Positions 1-11,028 are shown, counted from the stretch's first letter. The stretch: 64,000 nt of DNA from Pomphorhynchus laevis (GCA_012934845.2 WNNJ02000620.1:1-64000), one strand, 5' to 3'. The notes: a model not told the origin generated them from the sequence alone. Translations and numbers: made by a program.

Positions 1-39
1 TTAAAATATTAAATTTACAATAAATAAATCGAAAATTTA

Positions 40-309
40 TTGAAAATATTATGTGAAAAATTTATGGATAATAAACTGACTTGTAGCTTCATAGAATATG
101 AATTTGTTCATAACTGTGTAAAAACTAAATCTAAACAATATAAATATATGAAATATATGTTTCGATACATTGATGATATATGTGTATTTAATTCTAATAA
201 TTTTTATTCAATTAGTGAACACATTTATTCAGAAAGCCTTATTCTTAACAAAGCCAATATTAATGATAAAGAAGGTGTATATCTAGATATGAACATTAAA
301 TTAACATAG
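40..309 (+). pseudogene. reverse transcriptase fragment, family C
   Basis: An open 89-codon stretch carries the RT active-site motif RYIDDI (about residues 42-47) followed by a YLDMNIKL motif, the usual spacing in single-ORF animal RTs of Penelope-like or related type. A second copy near 15.1-15.6 kb preserves the preceding GVPM-GN-SP-ADLFL motif and the following LYRKDD region, so this copy lacks both ends. The reading frame stops where the other copy continues into the LYRKDD block. It lies beyond the last visible exon of the minus-strand GET3 gene and may sit in one of its introns. The RT call is firm; the clade is not. Confidence 0.6.
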
Positions 310-554
310 AATTCTTCAGTAAAAGAATTAGAATTAGATACTAGAATAATATACTTCATATGCAAAATTATATTATAATAATTATTATATTATGTATAAT
401 ATTATGCTAATATATATAATATAGATCTCATATGAACTTACATTATATGTTATATTATAGATGTTATTTTATATGTTATATGTTATATGTTAACATCTAA
501 TATAGATGGTAAACACGCTTCTATTGAATGAGATTCAATAGATAATCAAATTTT
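310..554. other. AT-rich non-coding spacer
   Basis: Very AT-rich sequence with many short TATAT and ATATGTTATAT repeats between the RT fragment and the 100-bp repeat. I see no coding signal. It could be intronic sequence of the minus-strand GET3 gene or the remnant 3' part of the RT element. Confidence 0.4.
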
Positions 555-654
555 ATCAGAGGAAATACGTCATTAGCGTGTATTTGGCTACGCTGAAATG
601 TTGGATCGAGGAATTTGATCCGAAACCTGATAACATGACATAGTTCCTCTTGAT
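555..654 (+). repeat. 100-bp short inverted-terminal repeat (copy 1)
   Basis: The repeat starts ATCAGAGGAA and ends TTCCTCTTGAT, giving imperfect inverted termini of about 10 bp. Related copies lie at 6977-7070 and, inverted, at 24886-24984; truncated pieces are at 24991-25016 and 15715-15756. Shared blocks include GGAAATACGTC, TTAGC and GAAACCTGATAACAT. It has no coding capacity. It looks like a MITE or foldback element. It lies just downstream of family C RT sequence here and at 15.7 kb, so it could instead be that element's 3' region. Confidence 0.6.
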
Positions 655-854
655 TCTATATAATCCTTATTATGATCATTATATTCACTACCAAAAACGA
701 TAATTAAATTGTAATTTAAATAAATTAAATTATTAAATTTAATATTTAAAATATTAAAAATTAATATTTTAATATTCAGTAACAATAATTTATCTGAACG
801 AAAGAATTCAAACGAAATTATTCTGATCACTAATAAGATAGTTTGATATCTAAC

Positions 855-3465
855 TTGTGATATGAATCCGGTGAGCTGATTTTTTATCCTTAAAATTCTA
901 GCTAATCCCTTTTCCATTACTGAAGGAAACGAAAGTAGACGAAGCGTATGTCCAGTAGGTGCTGTGTCGAAAACGACTACAGAAAAATTCATTGTACTAA
1001 CAAGTCTAAATTTAATTTAAATAAAAGCAAATTTAAAGCGTTATAGTTTTCGCATTACTTCATCACTTCAGCGAAGCTAACGGCTTCATCAATCCCAGGA
1101 AACGAAGACAGCATTTCTTGAGCAATTCTTCTACCCATTGAAAGAAAACCTTTGCAATGTAGATATTAGCAGATAGACGCCAATATGATTAGCATAATAG
1201 TTACCATCGCCTGATTGATCCAAATCATCTGGCAACTCATCCATACCACCACTTGGGTCAACCTCCTAAATATATAAAATTTAAATAGAAATGTAATTTA
1301 AAATCTAAAATATACATGACTAGTTGACTTTTACAAAGTCAACTAATCAACTAGTTGACTAGTTGAAACAAAGGGAAACAATCAATATCGATAAAAACTA
1401 ATATGAAGTTGTTCTTGTATCAGCATATTATCAAAGCCAGATATAAATGTGTTATTTAAATCACATTGATATGTAGCTCAGGTTGTGTATTTCGTTTCTT
1501 CACACCAAATGAGCAATAAGAATATGCCATTTATGATGAATAGGCCATAAGATACTATTTATGATGAATTTTGAGTAAGCTGACGAGTTCAGTTATAAAA
1601 TTAGATTAAATGTAAAAGAATCAAATGTTTAAATGAGTAAATTTTAAAAGATTTAATCATTTTTTAAAATCAAATTTAAATGTTAAACAAACGCATATTT
1701 TAATCAAATTTGTAGGATATTAAAATAGTAAAGATGTTACATATAACATAAAATTTCAAATACGATGTGTGCTAAAATGAACACACTAAGTAGTATAGAT
1801 TATTCTAAAAAATCAACCAGCATTTTATAAAAATATATTAAAAAAAAGATTTGTTTACAAAATTTATAAAATGCTAGAAACATTTTTATAAAATACTTCT
1901 AGCATCGATATTCAGACGATATATATGCAGATGTAAAAACTCCTTTTTATAAACACTTATGGTGATGTGAAATAGCTTTTATTTATTATTTTTCAATTAA
2001 TTTAATATTGTTTATTTCAAAAACAATTTAATCGATATACGAAATTCGTACTAAATAATACAGCTATCCTACAAAGATTAAGTATGACAAATATATTTTT
2101 TACGAAACTTCATATTTATTACATAAATATATTTATAGCACTATATATTTATTACATAAATATATTTATAACACTATATGTTTACGATAATTTATAGTAT
2201 CATATATAATTATATTATATATTATATTTGATAATATATAATTTCTAATATTTAGCTTTAAATAAGAAAGAATTTCATACAACTTTTTTAAATTAGCACG
2301 AACAGGAAAGTATAAACCTGCATGCTTTTTTACAACCTTCGTTGGGAATCTTAACGCGAAATGCGCCTTCCACAGACGCCTAGCCTCCAATGAGGCGTTT
2401 CGACCTTAGTCTACTCATCACTACAGGGTGGTCTCTTCACCGTGGCCCTGTAGCTACACAACTTCGACAGAACTTAATCCTCAGTAAACCTCTGAGGATT
2501 ACTTTCCTGTTCGTGTTAATTAAAAAAGTTGTATGCAATTCTTTCTTTTCGTCACCAGTATTTTCAATTTAGCTTTTAATTAATTTTAATTGATTAATTT
2601 TAATTAATTATTTTTCAATTAATTTAATATTGTTTATTCAATAAACAATTTAATCAATATACGAAATTCGCAATAACAAACACATCTATCGTATAAAGCT
2701 TAAATAAATATATATGTATCATTAATATTATAATATAATAAAGATATAGAGTAGCATTCTTTATATTTTCATCCTGTAACATTTGAATTAAGATAGCGAA
2801 TGAGCATTCATAATTGCAAATGCTATTTACGATAGCGTTTAATACATTTTATATAAAAACTCGTCTTTTACACGCTGAACTTTAAAACTTGACTCGAAGA
2901 AATCGCGGAGTCAGCGGAGCTCAACTTTGCTGTTGACATTGTAAATCGTTAATTTTTAAATATTAAAGTATATTAATATTTAATATTTAATATTAATATT
3001 TATATTTAATATTCTTATTTCAAGAATATTAAATATTCTTGAAATATTAAAGTCACACTTATAAAATCATTTTGCAGTTTAGATGTTGACAGCTTTAAAT
3101 CTCAGCATCCACAGTTATGCTATGATTGTATTTTGCATCGAATTCTACATTACCATGGCATACAGGTTACTAAAGCCTTTCACTAGCATCGGCCGCTTTG
3201 AAAACTTTTGATTAAAGGCATCTGACACATTGTGAGCTGGATCGGTAGACAAAATAAGCACAGATTCACGAATTTTCGATAATATAATGGCCAACGAACA
3301 ACTGCAAAATGCTATTTAATATTTATATGTGAAAATATAAATATACCTGCAGGTTGTTTTACCAACCCCTCCTTTTCCACCAACAAAGACCCAACGTAAA
3401 CTTTCTTGTTCAACAATGTTGTCCAATGAAGGTTCTTCTTCGACAATTGCATCTATTTCAGACAT
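855..3465 (-). CDS. GET3: GET3/ASNA1 tail-anchored-protein targeting ATPase, 5' exons
   Basis: Five exons join in frame into about 187 residues: 3347-3465 (ATG at 3465), 3154-3301, 1205-1265, 1059-1149 and 855-996. Introns are 45, 1,888, 55 and 62 bp, all GT-AG. The product matches the N-terminal half of the cytosolic GET3/ASNA1 ATPase, which delivers tail-anchored proteins to the ER receptor. Seen: P-loop [23 protein letters not shown] (switch I), EVDPS, LSMGRR, FPGIDEA, EVM, and [13 protein letters not shown] (switch II) followed by KNQL-FISQ. The family is about 340 residues long; the zinc-binding CxxC and C-terminal half are not found downstream of 855, where only AT-rich sequence, the 100-bp repeat and RT debris occur. 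Either the last intron continues beyond the window or the gene is broken. The intact frame and splice sites favour a live gene. Exon 4/5 joining is a few residues shorter than in animals I know. Confidence 0.9.
1988..2670. repeat. foldback block flanked by 61-bp direct repeats in GET3 intron 2
   Basis: Direct repeats at 1988-2048 and 2610-2670 differ at only a few positions. Between them lies an inverted repeat with arms at 2266-2312 and 2500-2545, about 46 bp each and nearly complementary. The interior is much less AT-rich than the surroundings and contains smaller hairpins: CGCCT..AGGCG, CTACAGGG..CCCTGTAG and AATCCTCAG..CTGAGGATT. The nested structure resembles a foldback transposon or a structured RNA. 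Short open frames run through it on both strands but match nothing I recognise. It accounts for much of the one large GET3 intron. Confidence 0.6.
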
Positions 3466-4724
3466 CTTAAGCTTTGAACAAAATTTGTACCCTAGTTTTG
3501 TACTCAACGACAATCTATATATAAAAATATACAAAATAATCTAAAATAGCAAACAGTTGTTTAGGCGGAGTGAACGAAAATTACATCACGTTGATTCTAG
3601 TAAACTGGTTTTTGTGTGATTTTTTTTTGCATGGGGGACGATTCGACATATGGATTATCTCAACAGAAAGCGGAATTAATGAAGCAAGGATCAGGTCAAC
3701 TGTAGCGGAAACATTTGGAGAAACTTTCACATTGATAAAAAAATAAAAATCAAAGTATAAAAAATAATAAAAAATAATAAAAAATCAAATCAAATAAAAA
3801 AATCAAATCAAATAATAAAAAATTAAACGTAATAAAAAATCAAAGTATCTTTGAGTACCTGCAAATATTATGAATAAAGCAAAAATAAGGGAATAGTTGT
3901 TTAATAACAATGCAATGCTAATGTACAATTTTTGAAATCGTAATGTCCAATATTTTACAAATTATATTTTAACATTAACTAGATCCCAGAACCTAGTATG
4001 TTTGTAAGAGTTCATTGTCTATATTATTTTGTATATTATAAGCGCTTTTGATTCTTGGCTTTTATTTAAATTGAGATTTATATAGATATGCAGCAGGAGC
4101 CCGCAGTTGATGAGTCTGGAGGCCGCATGCGGCTCCGGGCTACAAGATGCTCACCCCTGCACGAGTCCGCTGAAATTTTTAGAACAATTTTTCCTAATTT
4201 ATTAAATGCTACCGTGGAATAATCTATCCACAAGTTCATTAAAAGTTTGGTAGATTTCTATTATGCTTGGACAATGTATAACGAACAGAGCCCATAATTG
4301 CATCACAATGAGGCCAACAAGAAATAAATAAATAAAAAAGCAGAAGGCATATCAACGTTAAATATCTAAATTTCTTTTAAACTCATCAGCGGGGCACATT
4401 ATCTAGTTAAATTACCTCGCCCTTAAATCTCGGATACGTACATTTGGAATCATACAATATACTACTCAAAATAAATGCGTTTGCAAGTAACTTAAAAGAT
4501 ATATTTGACAGTCAACAAATGTACGAAGGATAAAACCAACCAATATTTTGTTGTTATGTAAGTCACATGCAAGACTTTTGTTGTTATGTAAGTCATACAG
4601 ATAAGTATATGATATCAAGTCATAAGATATTCACACACCAAGATCCATGACATGTTCATCCTGTACAATCAACTAGTCGTTAAAAAACTAATTTGAATGC
4701 TGAATACTTATACCGTTTGCTTAC
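3466..4724. other. intergenic, no recognised gene
   Basis: AT-rich sequence upstream of GET3. The first few hundred bases should hold its promoter, but no box is distinctive. A 24-codon ORF on the plus strand (3631-3705) could be the first exon of a divergent gene, yet no good donor site follows. Around 3735-3850 there is a low-complexity run built on AATAAAAAATCAAA. A GC-richer patch at 4090-4175 contains a GCCGCATGCGGC palindrome. Confidence 0.4.
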
Positions 4725-6436
4725 GCATATAACGACGCATTTAAATGCAATAATCGAAAAACCGTTGTCATGAGCCCAGGTTGACACTATCCGAATATCT
4801 TACATACATAAATACATCAATACTCTCGCTGGATGTTGGAGAAATTCATTTTTGTGAAGGGATTACACAATGCGATCCGATTGCGATAATTGCTTTCAGC
4901 GTGACGTATATTCAACTGATACAACGAATAAGAAGGGAAGTTCCTGGATTGCAGCATAGATGGTTTGCGGATGACGCATACCGCGTCTAAAGCGCCGATA
5001 GGCTCGTTAGTTTGGAATTTTATGCGTCTTATAAGCCCTCAATACGGGTATTTTTTGAACGAAAGTAAGTGCCGCTTGTTTGTTCACGAAGGGTGTATTG
5101 ATGATGTTTCTGACAGTTTTGGGATCCGTGATTGGGACAGAGGAGTACACTTCAAGGATTTTTATCAAGGAAAACAGCTATATGGCTGTAAACGATCCAG
5201 AATCCGGTACAAGTTGCAAAGGAGAGTCCGCATGTTGCCTTCACTGCACTTACCCAAGCATTGCAGTTTCAATAGAACTTCTTAAAGCGTGCTTGCATTT
5301 TGAAGGGGTCTCCGTTGGAATGAATTTCTGATGCTCTACGTCAAAATTTGATTCCTGTCATTTTAGACAGCGAATTGAATGAGAAACTCGAAAATATGAT
5401 TCAACTTCCTTGCCGCTTTGAATGGTCTTGGCATTGCATTTCCACATGGAGTCTGAGGTGGCGAATTGTTCGCGGGAAATGTACAGACCTTTGTTAGAAG
5501 GATTTACTGGTGAAGAACTTGCACGAGTTCAGGATACGATTGCAACACAATTTCGTAGAGAAAACGAGGTACGTCTTAAGTTGAAAGTTGCAGCTGATCA
5601 GATGGCATGTGAACAAGGATCTGTCATCTTAGAGTACTCTGCACGCAAAGGACCTTCTTACTGGCTTTTGGCCAAATCAATCGAAAATCTAAGTCAGCTT
5701 TTAAATATACAGCAATTTCACGATACAATCGCAGTGAGATATGGTATACGACCATCTGAAGCTCCCGCAAAGTGTAATTGTGGTTAAGACTTTGAGATCC
5801 CGCACTCGGTGTTTGCCAATCTAATGAAATGCCGACAGTTCGTTATAATGTCATTGGTGATATTCTTGCCAACGAACTGTCTCACGCATGTAGCAATGCA
5901 TCGATTAAGCCGAGTATCCAGTTAATTCCAGATTAACTAATTTTAGAGGTTGATACCACAACAACAGACACATGCGCGCGTCTGGATATTGGGTGTAACG
6001 GTCTCTTGGGCGATGGACGGAGCGGTCCTTACTGGACTATGCATATTTAGTCACCTTTCCCCGTCATATACGTCAGGACTAATTGAAAGTCCTTTTCTGC
6101 TATCATGAGAAGGCGTATTTCATTCCTGTTGTCTTTGCTGCAAATGGCGGTATGGGTCCGTCCGCGTCCTTCTTTTTGAAGATAATTGTAATGCTAATTT
6201 ATTCACATCGTAACTTTACTTACAGCGAAAGCATCCGTTCAATTCGCACAAGAGTTGGAATCGCCCTAGCCAAAATGTCCTCGGTTTGCATTAGGGAAGA
6301 TCGACCGACGAGAGGTCACTCCGTTAGACATTGGAGTGCTTAAGAAGATTTTGAAGTATTAGTTTTGTTTGGTTGAAATAATGCCCATTTTCGGGAACCA
6401 TTCTGTACTGCTTGGTAATAAATAATTGTAATTAAA
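4725..6436 (+). pseudogene. family A non-LTR retrotransposon, RT plus restriction-like endonuclease, decayed
   Basis: Translated in shifting frames, this matches an animal RT family. RT motif A appears as NDAF..NNRK near 4740. EGITQCDPIA and WFADDA follow, then a GYFLNESKC block and an IGTEEYT block. The C-terminal half contains a partial zinc knuckle (CNCG near 5775), ARLDIG near 5980, then an FxPVVFAANGGMG block near 6120 and a RxRVGIALAKMSS block near 6260. A Cys-His knuckle followed by an LDI..D-V nuclease fold is what R2/NeSL-type elements with restriction-like endonucleases carry. Several stops and frameshifts make it non-functional; the N-terminal third is missing. The 3' end runs into an A-rich tract near 6436. 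Clade assignment is inference. Confidence 0.65.
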
Positions 6437-6976
6437 AAAATATATTTATATCCCAAATACTCCTCGAATTCTAGTAATTACTACATTGCTGCACTTATAG
6501 TCTGGACACTTGCACAAATTTATGCATCTACTTTCTTCACATCTTTCAAGCGTCTTATTCTCAAATTCCTAACATCTATTGCCATTTTGTTGTCATAGGC
6601 AGCTATGAAAAAAGCTTAATGAATTATTAAAAAAATAAATTAAAATCATGCTTTCCCCTGATAATCAAATTTACAAAGTAAATTAGTAATTTTTCGCCAA
6701 TGCAAATTGCACTTCAAAACTCTTAAGACAAAACGTAAACTCTTCTAATGAAAAAGGTTTTCCAAAGCGATGAATTGCATTTGCGAAAATCTATTAAGTT
6801 ATTCTGTTTGTTTGATTCTCGGGGAAAAGGCAAAGACGTGATTAAATTTACTTTGAAAGTAATCCTACGCGATAAATTAAAATAAAATAGAAAAAAGTAA
6901 GCTTCTCGCGAATACAGATATCCATTAGATTCCAACTATTACAGTTTAAATATAGTTAATACAACATTATTACAAC
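6437..6976. other. intergenic, no recognised gene
   Basis: AT-rich sequence between the family A remnant and the second 100-bp repeat. A 70-codon minus-strand ORF (6723-6935) has no recognisable motif and low-complexity composition; I do not call it a gene. Confidence 0.35.
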
Positions 6977-7070
6977 ATCAGTGGAAATACATCATTAGCA
7001 CGTGCTTGATCCCTCTTCTATGATGTGTCGATAAATAGAAGCCGACACCTGAAAACATATCAGTTCATTA
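6977..7070 (+). repeat. 100-bp short inverted-terminal repeat (copy 2, diverged)
   Basis: Aligns along its length with copies at 555-654 and 24886-24984: ATCAGTGGAAATACATCATTAGC at the left, ACACCTGAAAACATATCAGTT at the right. The right end merges directly into the 3' tail of the family B element that follows, so that element appears to have landed at or in the end of this repeat. Confidence 0.5.
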
Positions 7071-7207
7071 AAGATAAAGATAAAGATTTTCTTAATACTA
7101 AATAAACATTCCCCGATGGGGGAGACAATAAGGAAGAAAAATTACAGAAAAGAAAAGTAGTCAATAAGTAACATTACTTCACTAACTTCTTCAGGTCTCC
7201 TCCATGT

Positions 7208-9661
7208 TTATAGCTCTAGGGGAATCTGATCCCTAGAACCGATCCAGCACGCCGCCTTACGAGTGAACCACCCGGGGTCTGCCACCCCCCGAAGGATCCA
7301 CTCGCGACGGACGATGTCAGGTAAGCGGGACACGAGTAGCTTCAAGAACATTAGTCTTTGCTCAGGGGGACGTCCTCTCGAGAAGAAGACTAACCCCGAA
7401 ATAGCCCAGGTGCCCCAAAGGCGCACCTGAGTTACCTCCTTTAATGACAGATGTTGGGCCCGTTTCAGGGCCCATCTAGCTCTCTTCAGGATACGTTTAA
7501 GTCTATCCAGGTCAGACTTGGCCGACCAGTTCACGGTCACAGTGAACCCAAGGTATCTTACTCGACTAGTGAAGGAGGGGATTTGGTCGTTGGGCATAAT
7601 GGAGGATAAGGCAGAGATTGCTAATCTCTTAAGCTTTTTCCTCGTCGCAGGGGCGCCATGAAAAACTACCACCTGCGATTTGGCGGAGTTTACAATAAGA
7701 TTGGACTGGGGAAGCTGGTCTTTTAATCTTAAAAAGAATTGGCTGATGTCGGAGACTACGTCTTTGCACCTACGTCCAGTGAATAGGGCTGTGGTATCAT
7801 CAGCATATACCACAAGACGTTTTCCACGTTTGAAAATTTTGAAAAGTTGTATGGAGGCAGCAAGATATAAGATAGGAGAAAGTGGGGAGCCTTGAGGCAC
7901 TCCTGTAATGGGGTAGAACTGACGCGCATCAGGGTCGTCTTCATAGTAGAACCGCTTGGTATACAGCAGTATCTCCACCCTGTTAACAATTCTCGCAGGC
8001 AACCCTAAGGACCTAAGAGAAGAGATAACGAAGGGAATGGAGATACGGTCAAATGCAGCCGAAAAGTCTAAGAAAACAGCCACAACTAATTGATGACGGT
8101 TCTCCCGACAGAACTGCTGCACCTCACATACTGCAGAATGTACCGAGCGCCCTTTAACGAACCCATGAAAACCAGGTGGGATTAAGTGATGCCTAGTTAA
8201 ATGGTCGCGGATTCTACGCGCAAGCGCTTTTTCGTAGATCGAAACGAGGGAATTTTGTATCGAGATGGGCCGCAGGTCTTTTGGAGAGCGAACAGGATTT
8301 CTCTTATGGATAAAAATTCTCTTACTAATATTGATGCCTGCTACATCAGAAGGTGATGCTAAAAGCATGGTGACGGCCACTTCTCTCCTTTGATCGGCAG
8401 TCAGAAGCTGACAGACCCGAGAAGAGAGTGGAGCGATGGTTTTGGAGGTGCCCGGAAGAGGCCCCCAGGCGTTGAGAATCTCAGGAACTGAGACATCCCT
8501 ACTCCTGAAGTCTCCCCAAGGCGGGATTGGTTGCGGTGATTGCGTGGCTCCATAATTATGTAGGGCTAGTGACTCTTCCAAAACTTTATCCAGACCGATA
8601 CTGCCTATCCAACCAGAAGCTCTCTCCTTCCAAGAGACAGACTTCTCTTTCTTGAATATCTTCCAGAAGGAAGACCGGGCTGGATTAAGGGAAGCAATGC
8701 TAGCCCTATCCTTACCCAGCTGGAACCTATATCTAGTGCTCCAGTATTCTTTCGAGAGAACCTGACGCGCAGAAGCAGAGAGATTGGGTGAATGAAGCAG
8801 GTGTGCAAGGGTCTTGAGTTTTGTCGGAGTGGGGCAATAAATTCTACCTTTATAGGTAATTGATAAAATCCCGGTAGCTTGCGAAGAGAGGTAGGTATTA
8901 AATTCGGTCAGACTCTCATTCCCTATTCGGGGGAAGCGGCTGATAGCTGCCTGGAAGACTGCCACTCTGATTGGATCAAAGCAGAATCTCCGGCGAAGCA
9001 GCGTATCCTCCTCAATCCGCCAACGAATAAGGTCATGAGAGGTGGTCAGATGTTGACGCGACTGTTCAGTACAGAAGGGCTTAAGCAGCCACCTCTCATG
9101 AATCAGTAGAAGGTCGAGGAGTGAGTTTGTTGTTGAGCAATGAAAGGTGGGGGATGGTGGTTTGTGAATGAAGTACCGGTTCCTGGCTCTGCGGTGTGCA
9201 GCATTAATCCAACGACCAGTTCTGTCGTTGAAATCGCCTAGTATCATGTCGTAGCCGCTGTCAAGGATATTATCCAGGATGTCCCGATTCTTGTGAATCT
9301 CCCCTGGACGAATATAGACATTGGCCAGACTGAAGCGTTTACCGTTCTTACAGAGTGAAACTACCAAACAAGACAGGGCTGGACAAGAATAATTTAATAG
9401 GAGGGACGATCTTAAGGAGCATTTAACTAGGGTCAAGAGTCCTTGAGATGAAGAGGAGTGAGGCGGGGTTATATAAGGAGTAAAGTCTGAACAGATGTGC
9501 TTAGGGATAAATCGAGTAATGTCCTCGGGTCGACGGATAGACCGCGTCTCCTGAAGGACTATAACATCAGCATCTCGGCCTGAGAGAAGTCTAAGGGCAG
9601 AAGCTCCTCCCGAATTCCACTGAACGATGTTCAGCGAAAAAGGGTCACCGTTACCAGACAT
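7208..9661 (-). CDS. family B ORF2: APE endonuclease and reverse transcriptase
   Basis: About 817 residues from the ATG at 9661, which aligns with the B2 start; the frame is open 18 nt further upstream. The endonuclease domain comes first: LNIVQWNSGG near residue 10, VLQETRSI near 40, GDFNDRTG near 140 and TSHDLIRW near 205, supplying the usual APE-type Asn, Glu, Asp and His positions. The RT follows: DLRPISIQNSL near 460, FLDFSAAFDRI near 525, GVPQGSPLSPIL near 585 and VVYADDTTALF near 618, then a thumb region with YLGFTVTVNWSAK. All catalytic carboxylates seem present. No RNase H and no C-terminal zinc knuckle are seen. Its role would be nicking target DNA and reverse transcribing the element RNA there. 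Confidence 0.9.
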   Translation of the reverse strand: MSGNGDPFSLNIVQWNSGGASALRLLSGRDADVIVLQETRSIRRPEDITRFIPKHICSDFTPYITPPHSSSSQGLLTLVKCSLRSSLLLNYSCPALSCLVVSLCKNGKRFSLANVYIRPGEIHKNRDILDNILDSGYDMILGDFNDRTGRWINAAHRRARNRYFIHKPPSPTFHCSTTNSLLDLLLIHERWLLKPFCTEQSRQHLTTSHDLIRWRIEEDTLLRRRFCFDPIRVAVFQAAISRFPRIGNESLTEFNTYLSSQATGILSITYKGRIYCPTPTKLKTLAHLLHSPNLSASARQVLSKEYWSTRYRFQLGKDRASIASLNPARSSFWKIFKKEKSVSWKERASGWIGSIGLDKVLEESLALHNYGATQSPQPIPPWGDFRSRDVSVPEILNAWGPLPGTSKTIAPLSSRVCQLLTADQRREVAVTMLLASPSDVAGINISKRIFIHKRNPVRSPKDLRPISIQNSLVSIYEKALARRIRDHLTRHHLIPPGFHGFVKGRSVHSAVCEVQQFCRENRHQLVVAVFLDFSAAFDRISIPFVISSLRSLGLPARIVNRVEILLYTKRFYYEDDPDARQFYPITGVPQGSPLSPILYLAASIQLFKIFKRGKRLVVYADDTTALFTGRRCKDVVSDISQFFLRLKDQLPQSNLIVNSAKSQVVVFHGAPATRKKLKRLAISALSSIMPNDQIPSFTSRVRYLGFTVTVNWSAKSDLDRLKRILKRARWALKRAQHLSLKEVTQVRLWGTWAISGLVFFSRGRPPEQRLMFLKLLVSRLPDIVRREWILRGVADPGWFTRKAACWIGSRDQIPLEL

Positions 9662-9696
9662 TGTGTTTAATCGGTTCACCCGGGATTACCACGCCC

Positions 9697-10959
9697 TCAG
9701 GACGTACTAGAAGTGGAGGGGTTTCCCCCAACACCACTAGACATCCTTTGGACCGGCACTTCCCCGGAGGGAATAGTATCTTCATTTTCCCTGGAAGTGA
9801 GCTTCCCTCTCATCATCTTCCCCACCTTGACAGGTGCAACCACCTTGACAGAGGATGATCTCTTCTTCGATACAGGTGTAGAGGTCGAAGTCGTTGTAGA
9901 TCCTATACAGCTATTAAAGAAGGAAGAAAAATATAGGGATTGCTGCAAAAGTTGCTCCCTTATTTCTGTTAATTCCTTGGCCATTGTGCTTTGAATTGTT
10001 TTAATTATTTCGCCATCTGACATCATCCTGTCAGGAATCGCCGCAGCAGAAAATGATTTCTGTTGAAAAGTTTTCGGTTTAAATAAATCTCGGTATTCTC
10101 TGAAAATCCTACATTTGCGTGAAAAAGATGGATGAGGGCCCCCGCAGTTTATGCAGAAGGCCGAGTGTTCGCACCGGGAAGAATTCAACAAGGCCTGGCA
10201 ATCATCGTCACCACATATTCCGCAGACCTTGGTTCCACTGCAGGAGGACTGCCAGTGACCCCATTGGTGGCAGACGTTACAGTGGGGATATATCATATTG
10301 TCTTCAACCAGAATTTCAAAGGAAAGATTGTAACCAAGGAAAGGGTTGGATTTAGAATTACTTAGCGTCAAGGCATTTTCGGAAGTAGTATTTGCGAAAG
10401 CAATTGGAATAATTCTTCCACTATTACTATGAATTCTTCTTGCAGAAGAGAGATTAAATTTCTTTTTTAGAAGTTCCAAATCCTCATCTTCAAGAGCATC
10501 AGGAAAATTGTTGATCTTTACGGAAGAGAAAATTTCTTTCGATTCGAGTCGCCCAATCTTGAAGAGATTCTCACTAAAATAGGTCTTATATTCTTCCAAC
10601 ATACCGGAAGAGATAAATGACACTTTGAGAGTGTTCTCATAAGTGCGAACTCTATTGAACAGTATACGATTATTGTATTTGTCTACAAAACCTCTCAAAA
10701 ACTTCTTAAATAAATCCTCAGTTTTTGTGGGAGTCAAGGATGTAATGATTAACAGATTCCTTTCTTTAGGTATAGGAGAGAGAAGTTTCCCATTAACAAA
10801 ACTATCAAATAAATCATTACTAACCTTTTTTGCAGTCTCATTGTTCGAACTTACCCCGCCAATCTTAGAAATATCATCTTTTTTCCCAAAATCAGACGTT
10901 TTTTCATTCATTTTGCTTGAGCTGTTTACTTTCTTTGATCCTCCGATAGAGCTACACAT
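9697..10959 (-). CDS. family B ORF1: gag-like nucleic-acid-binding protein
   Basis: 420 residues. The N-terminal region is Ser/Lys-rich and probably disordered. A middle region (about 60-220) corresponds to the gag-like core and contains FLRGFVDKYNNRILFN. Two or three zinc knuckles follow: CNVCHQWGHWQSSC, a CGICGDDDC..CEH unit, and CINCGGPHPSFSRKC. The last pattern, C-x2-C-GG-x-HP-x4-KC, is typical of Jockey-type ORF1 proteins. The C-terminus is basic and Ser/Thr-rich. It probably coats element RNA. Identity to the B2 ORF1 is far lower than that between the two ORF2 products. Confidence 0.85.
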   Translation of the reverse strand: MCSSIGGSKKVNSSSKMNEKTSDFGKKDDISKIGGVSSNNETAKKVSNDLFDSFVNGKLLSPIPKERNLLIITSLTPTKTEDLFKKFLRGFVDKYNNRILFNRVRTYENTLKVSFISSGMLEEYKTYFSENLFKIGRLESKEIFSSVKINNFPDALEDEDLELLKKKFNLSSARRIHSNSGRIIPIAFANTTSENALTLSNSKSNPFLGYNLSFEILVEDNMIYPHCNVCHQWGHWQSSCSGTKVCGICGDDDCQALLNSSRCEHSAFCINCGGPHPSFSRKCRIFREYRDLFKPKTFQQKSFSAAAIPDRMMSDGEIIKTIQSTMAKELTEIREQLLQQSLYFSSFFNSCIGSTTTSTSTPVSKKRSSSVKVVAPVKVGKMMRGKLTSRENEDTIPSGEVPVQRMSSGVGGNPSTSSTS

Positions 10960-11028
10960 TTTGTTATTAGTTCATTCTGATGAACAGTTCGCACATTAAT
11001 CAAAACTACTTTTAATTTATATCGTATT

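Larger units (their letters stand above)
7071..10992 (-). mobile_element. family B two-ORF APE non-LTR retrotransposon, both ORFs open (copy B1)
   Basis: On the minus strand the order is a short 5' UTR, ORF1 (gag-like, 9697-10959), a 35-nt gap, ORF2 (APE endonuclease plus RT, from 9661), a 3' UTR of about 120 bp and a TCTTTA-repeat tail next to 7071. The plan, the gag-type zinc knuckles and the absence of an RNase H domain fit the Jockey/R1-like range of non-LTR elements. Neither ORF has a stop or frameshift, so the element could be competent. CATTAA occurs on both sides (near 7066 and 10993) and may be the target duplication. It lies head to head with B2, about 80 bp apart. Confidence 0.85.

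Noticed and set aside
555-654. Hammerhead-like reading of GAAACCTGATAACAT in the 100-bp repeat
   Set aside because: The order and spacing of GAAA and CTGA do not allow the three stems, and the invariant G of CTGANGA is missing.
3631-3705. 24-codon ORF as first exon of a gene divergent from GET3
   Set aside because: No good donor site and no protein match; mentioned only in the spacer entry.
4090-4175. Possible hammerhead ribozyme (TTGATGAGTC with a GC hairpin)
   Set aside because: The core would need CTGATGA and a GAAA directly after stem II; neither is present in the right place.
9713-10999. Plus-strand ORFs of 77-118 codons opposite family B ORF1
   Set aside because: Shadows of the minus-strand ORF1; no motifs of their own.
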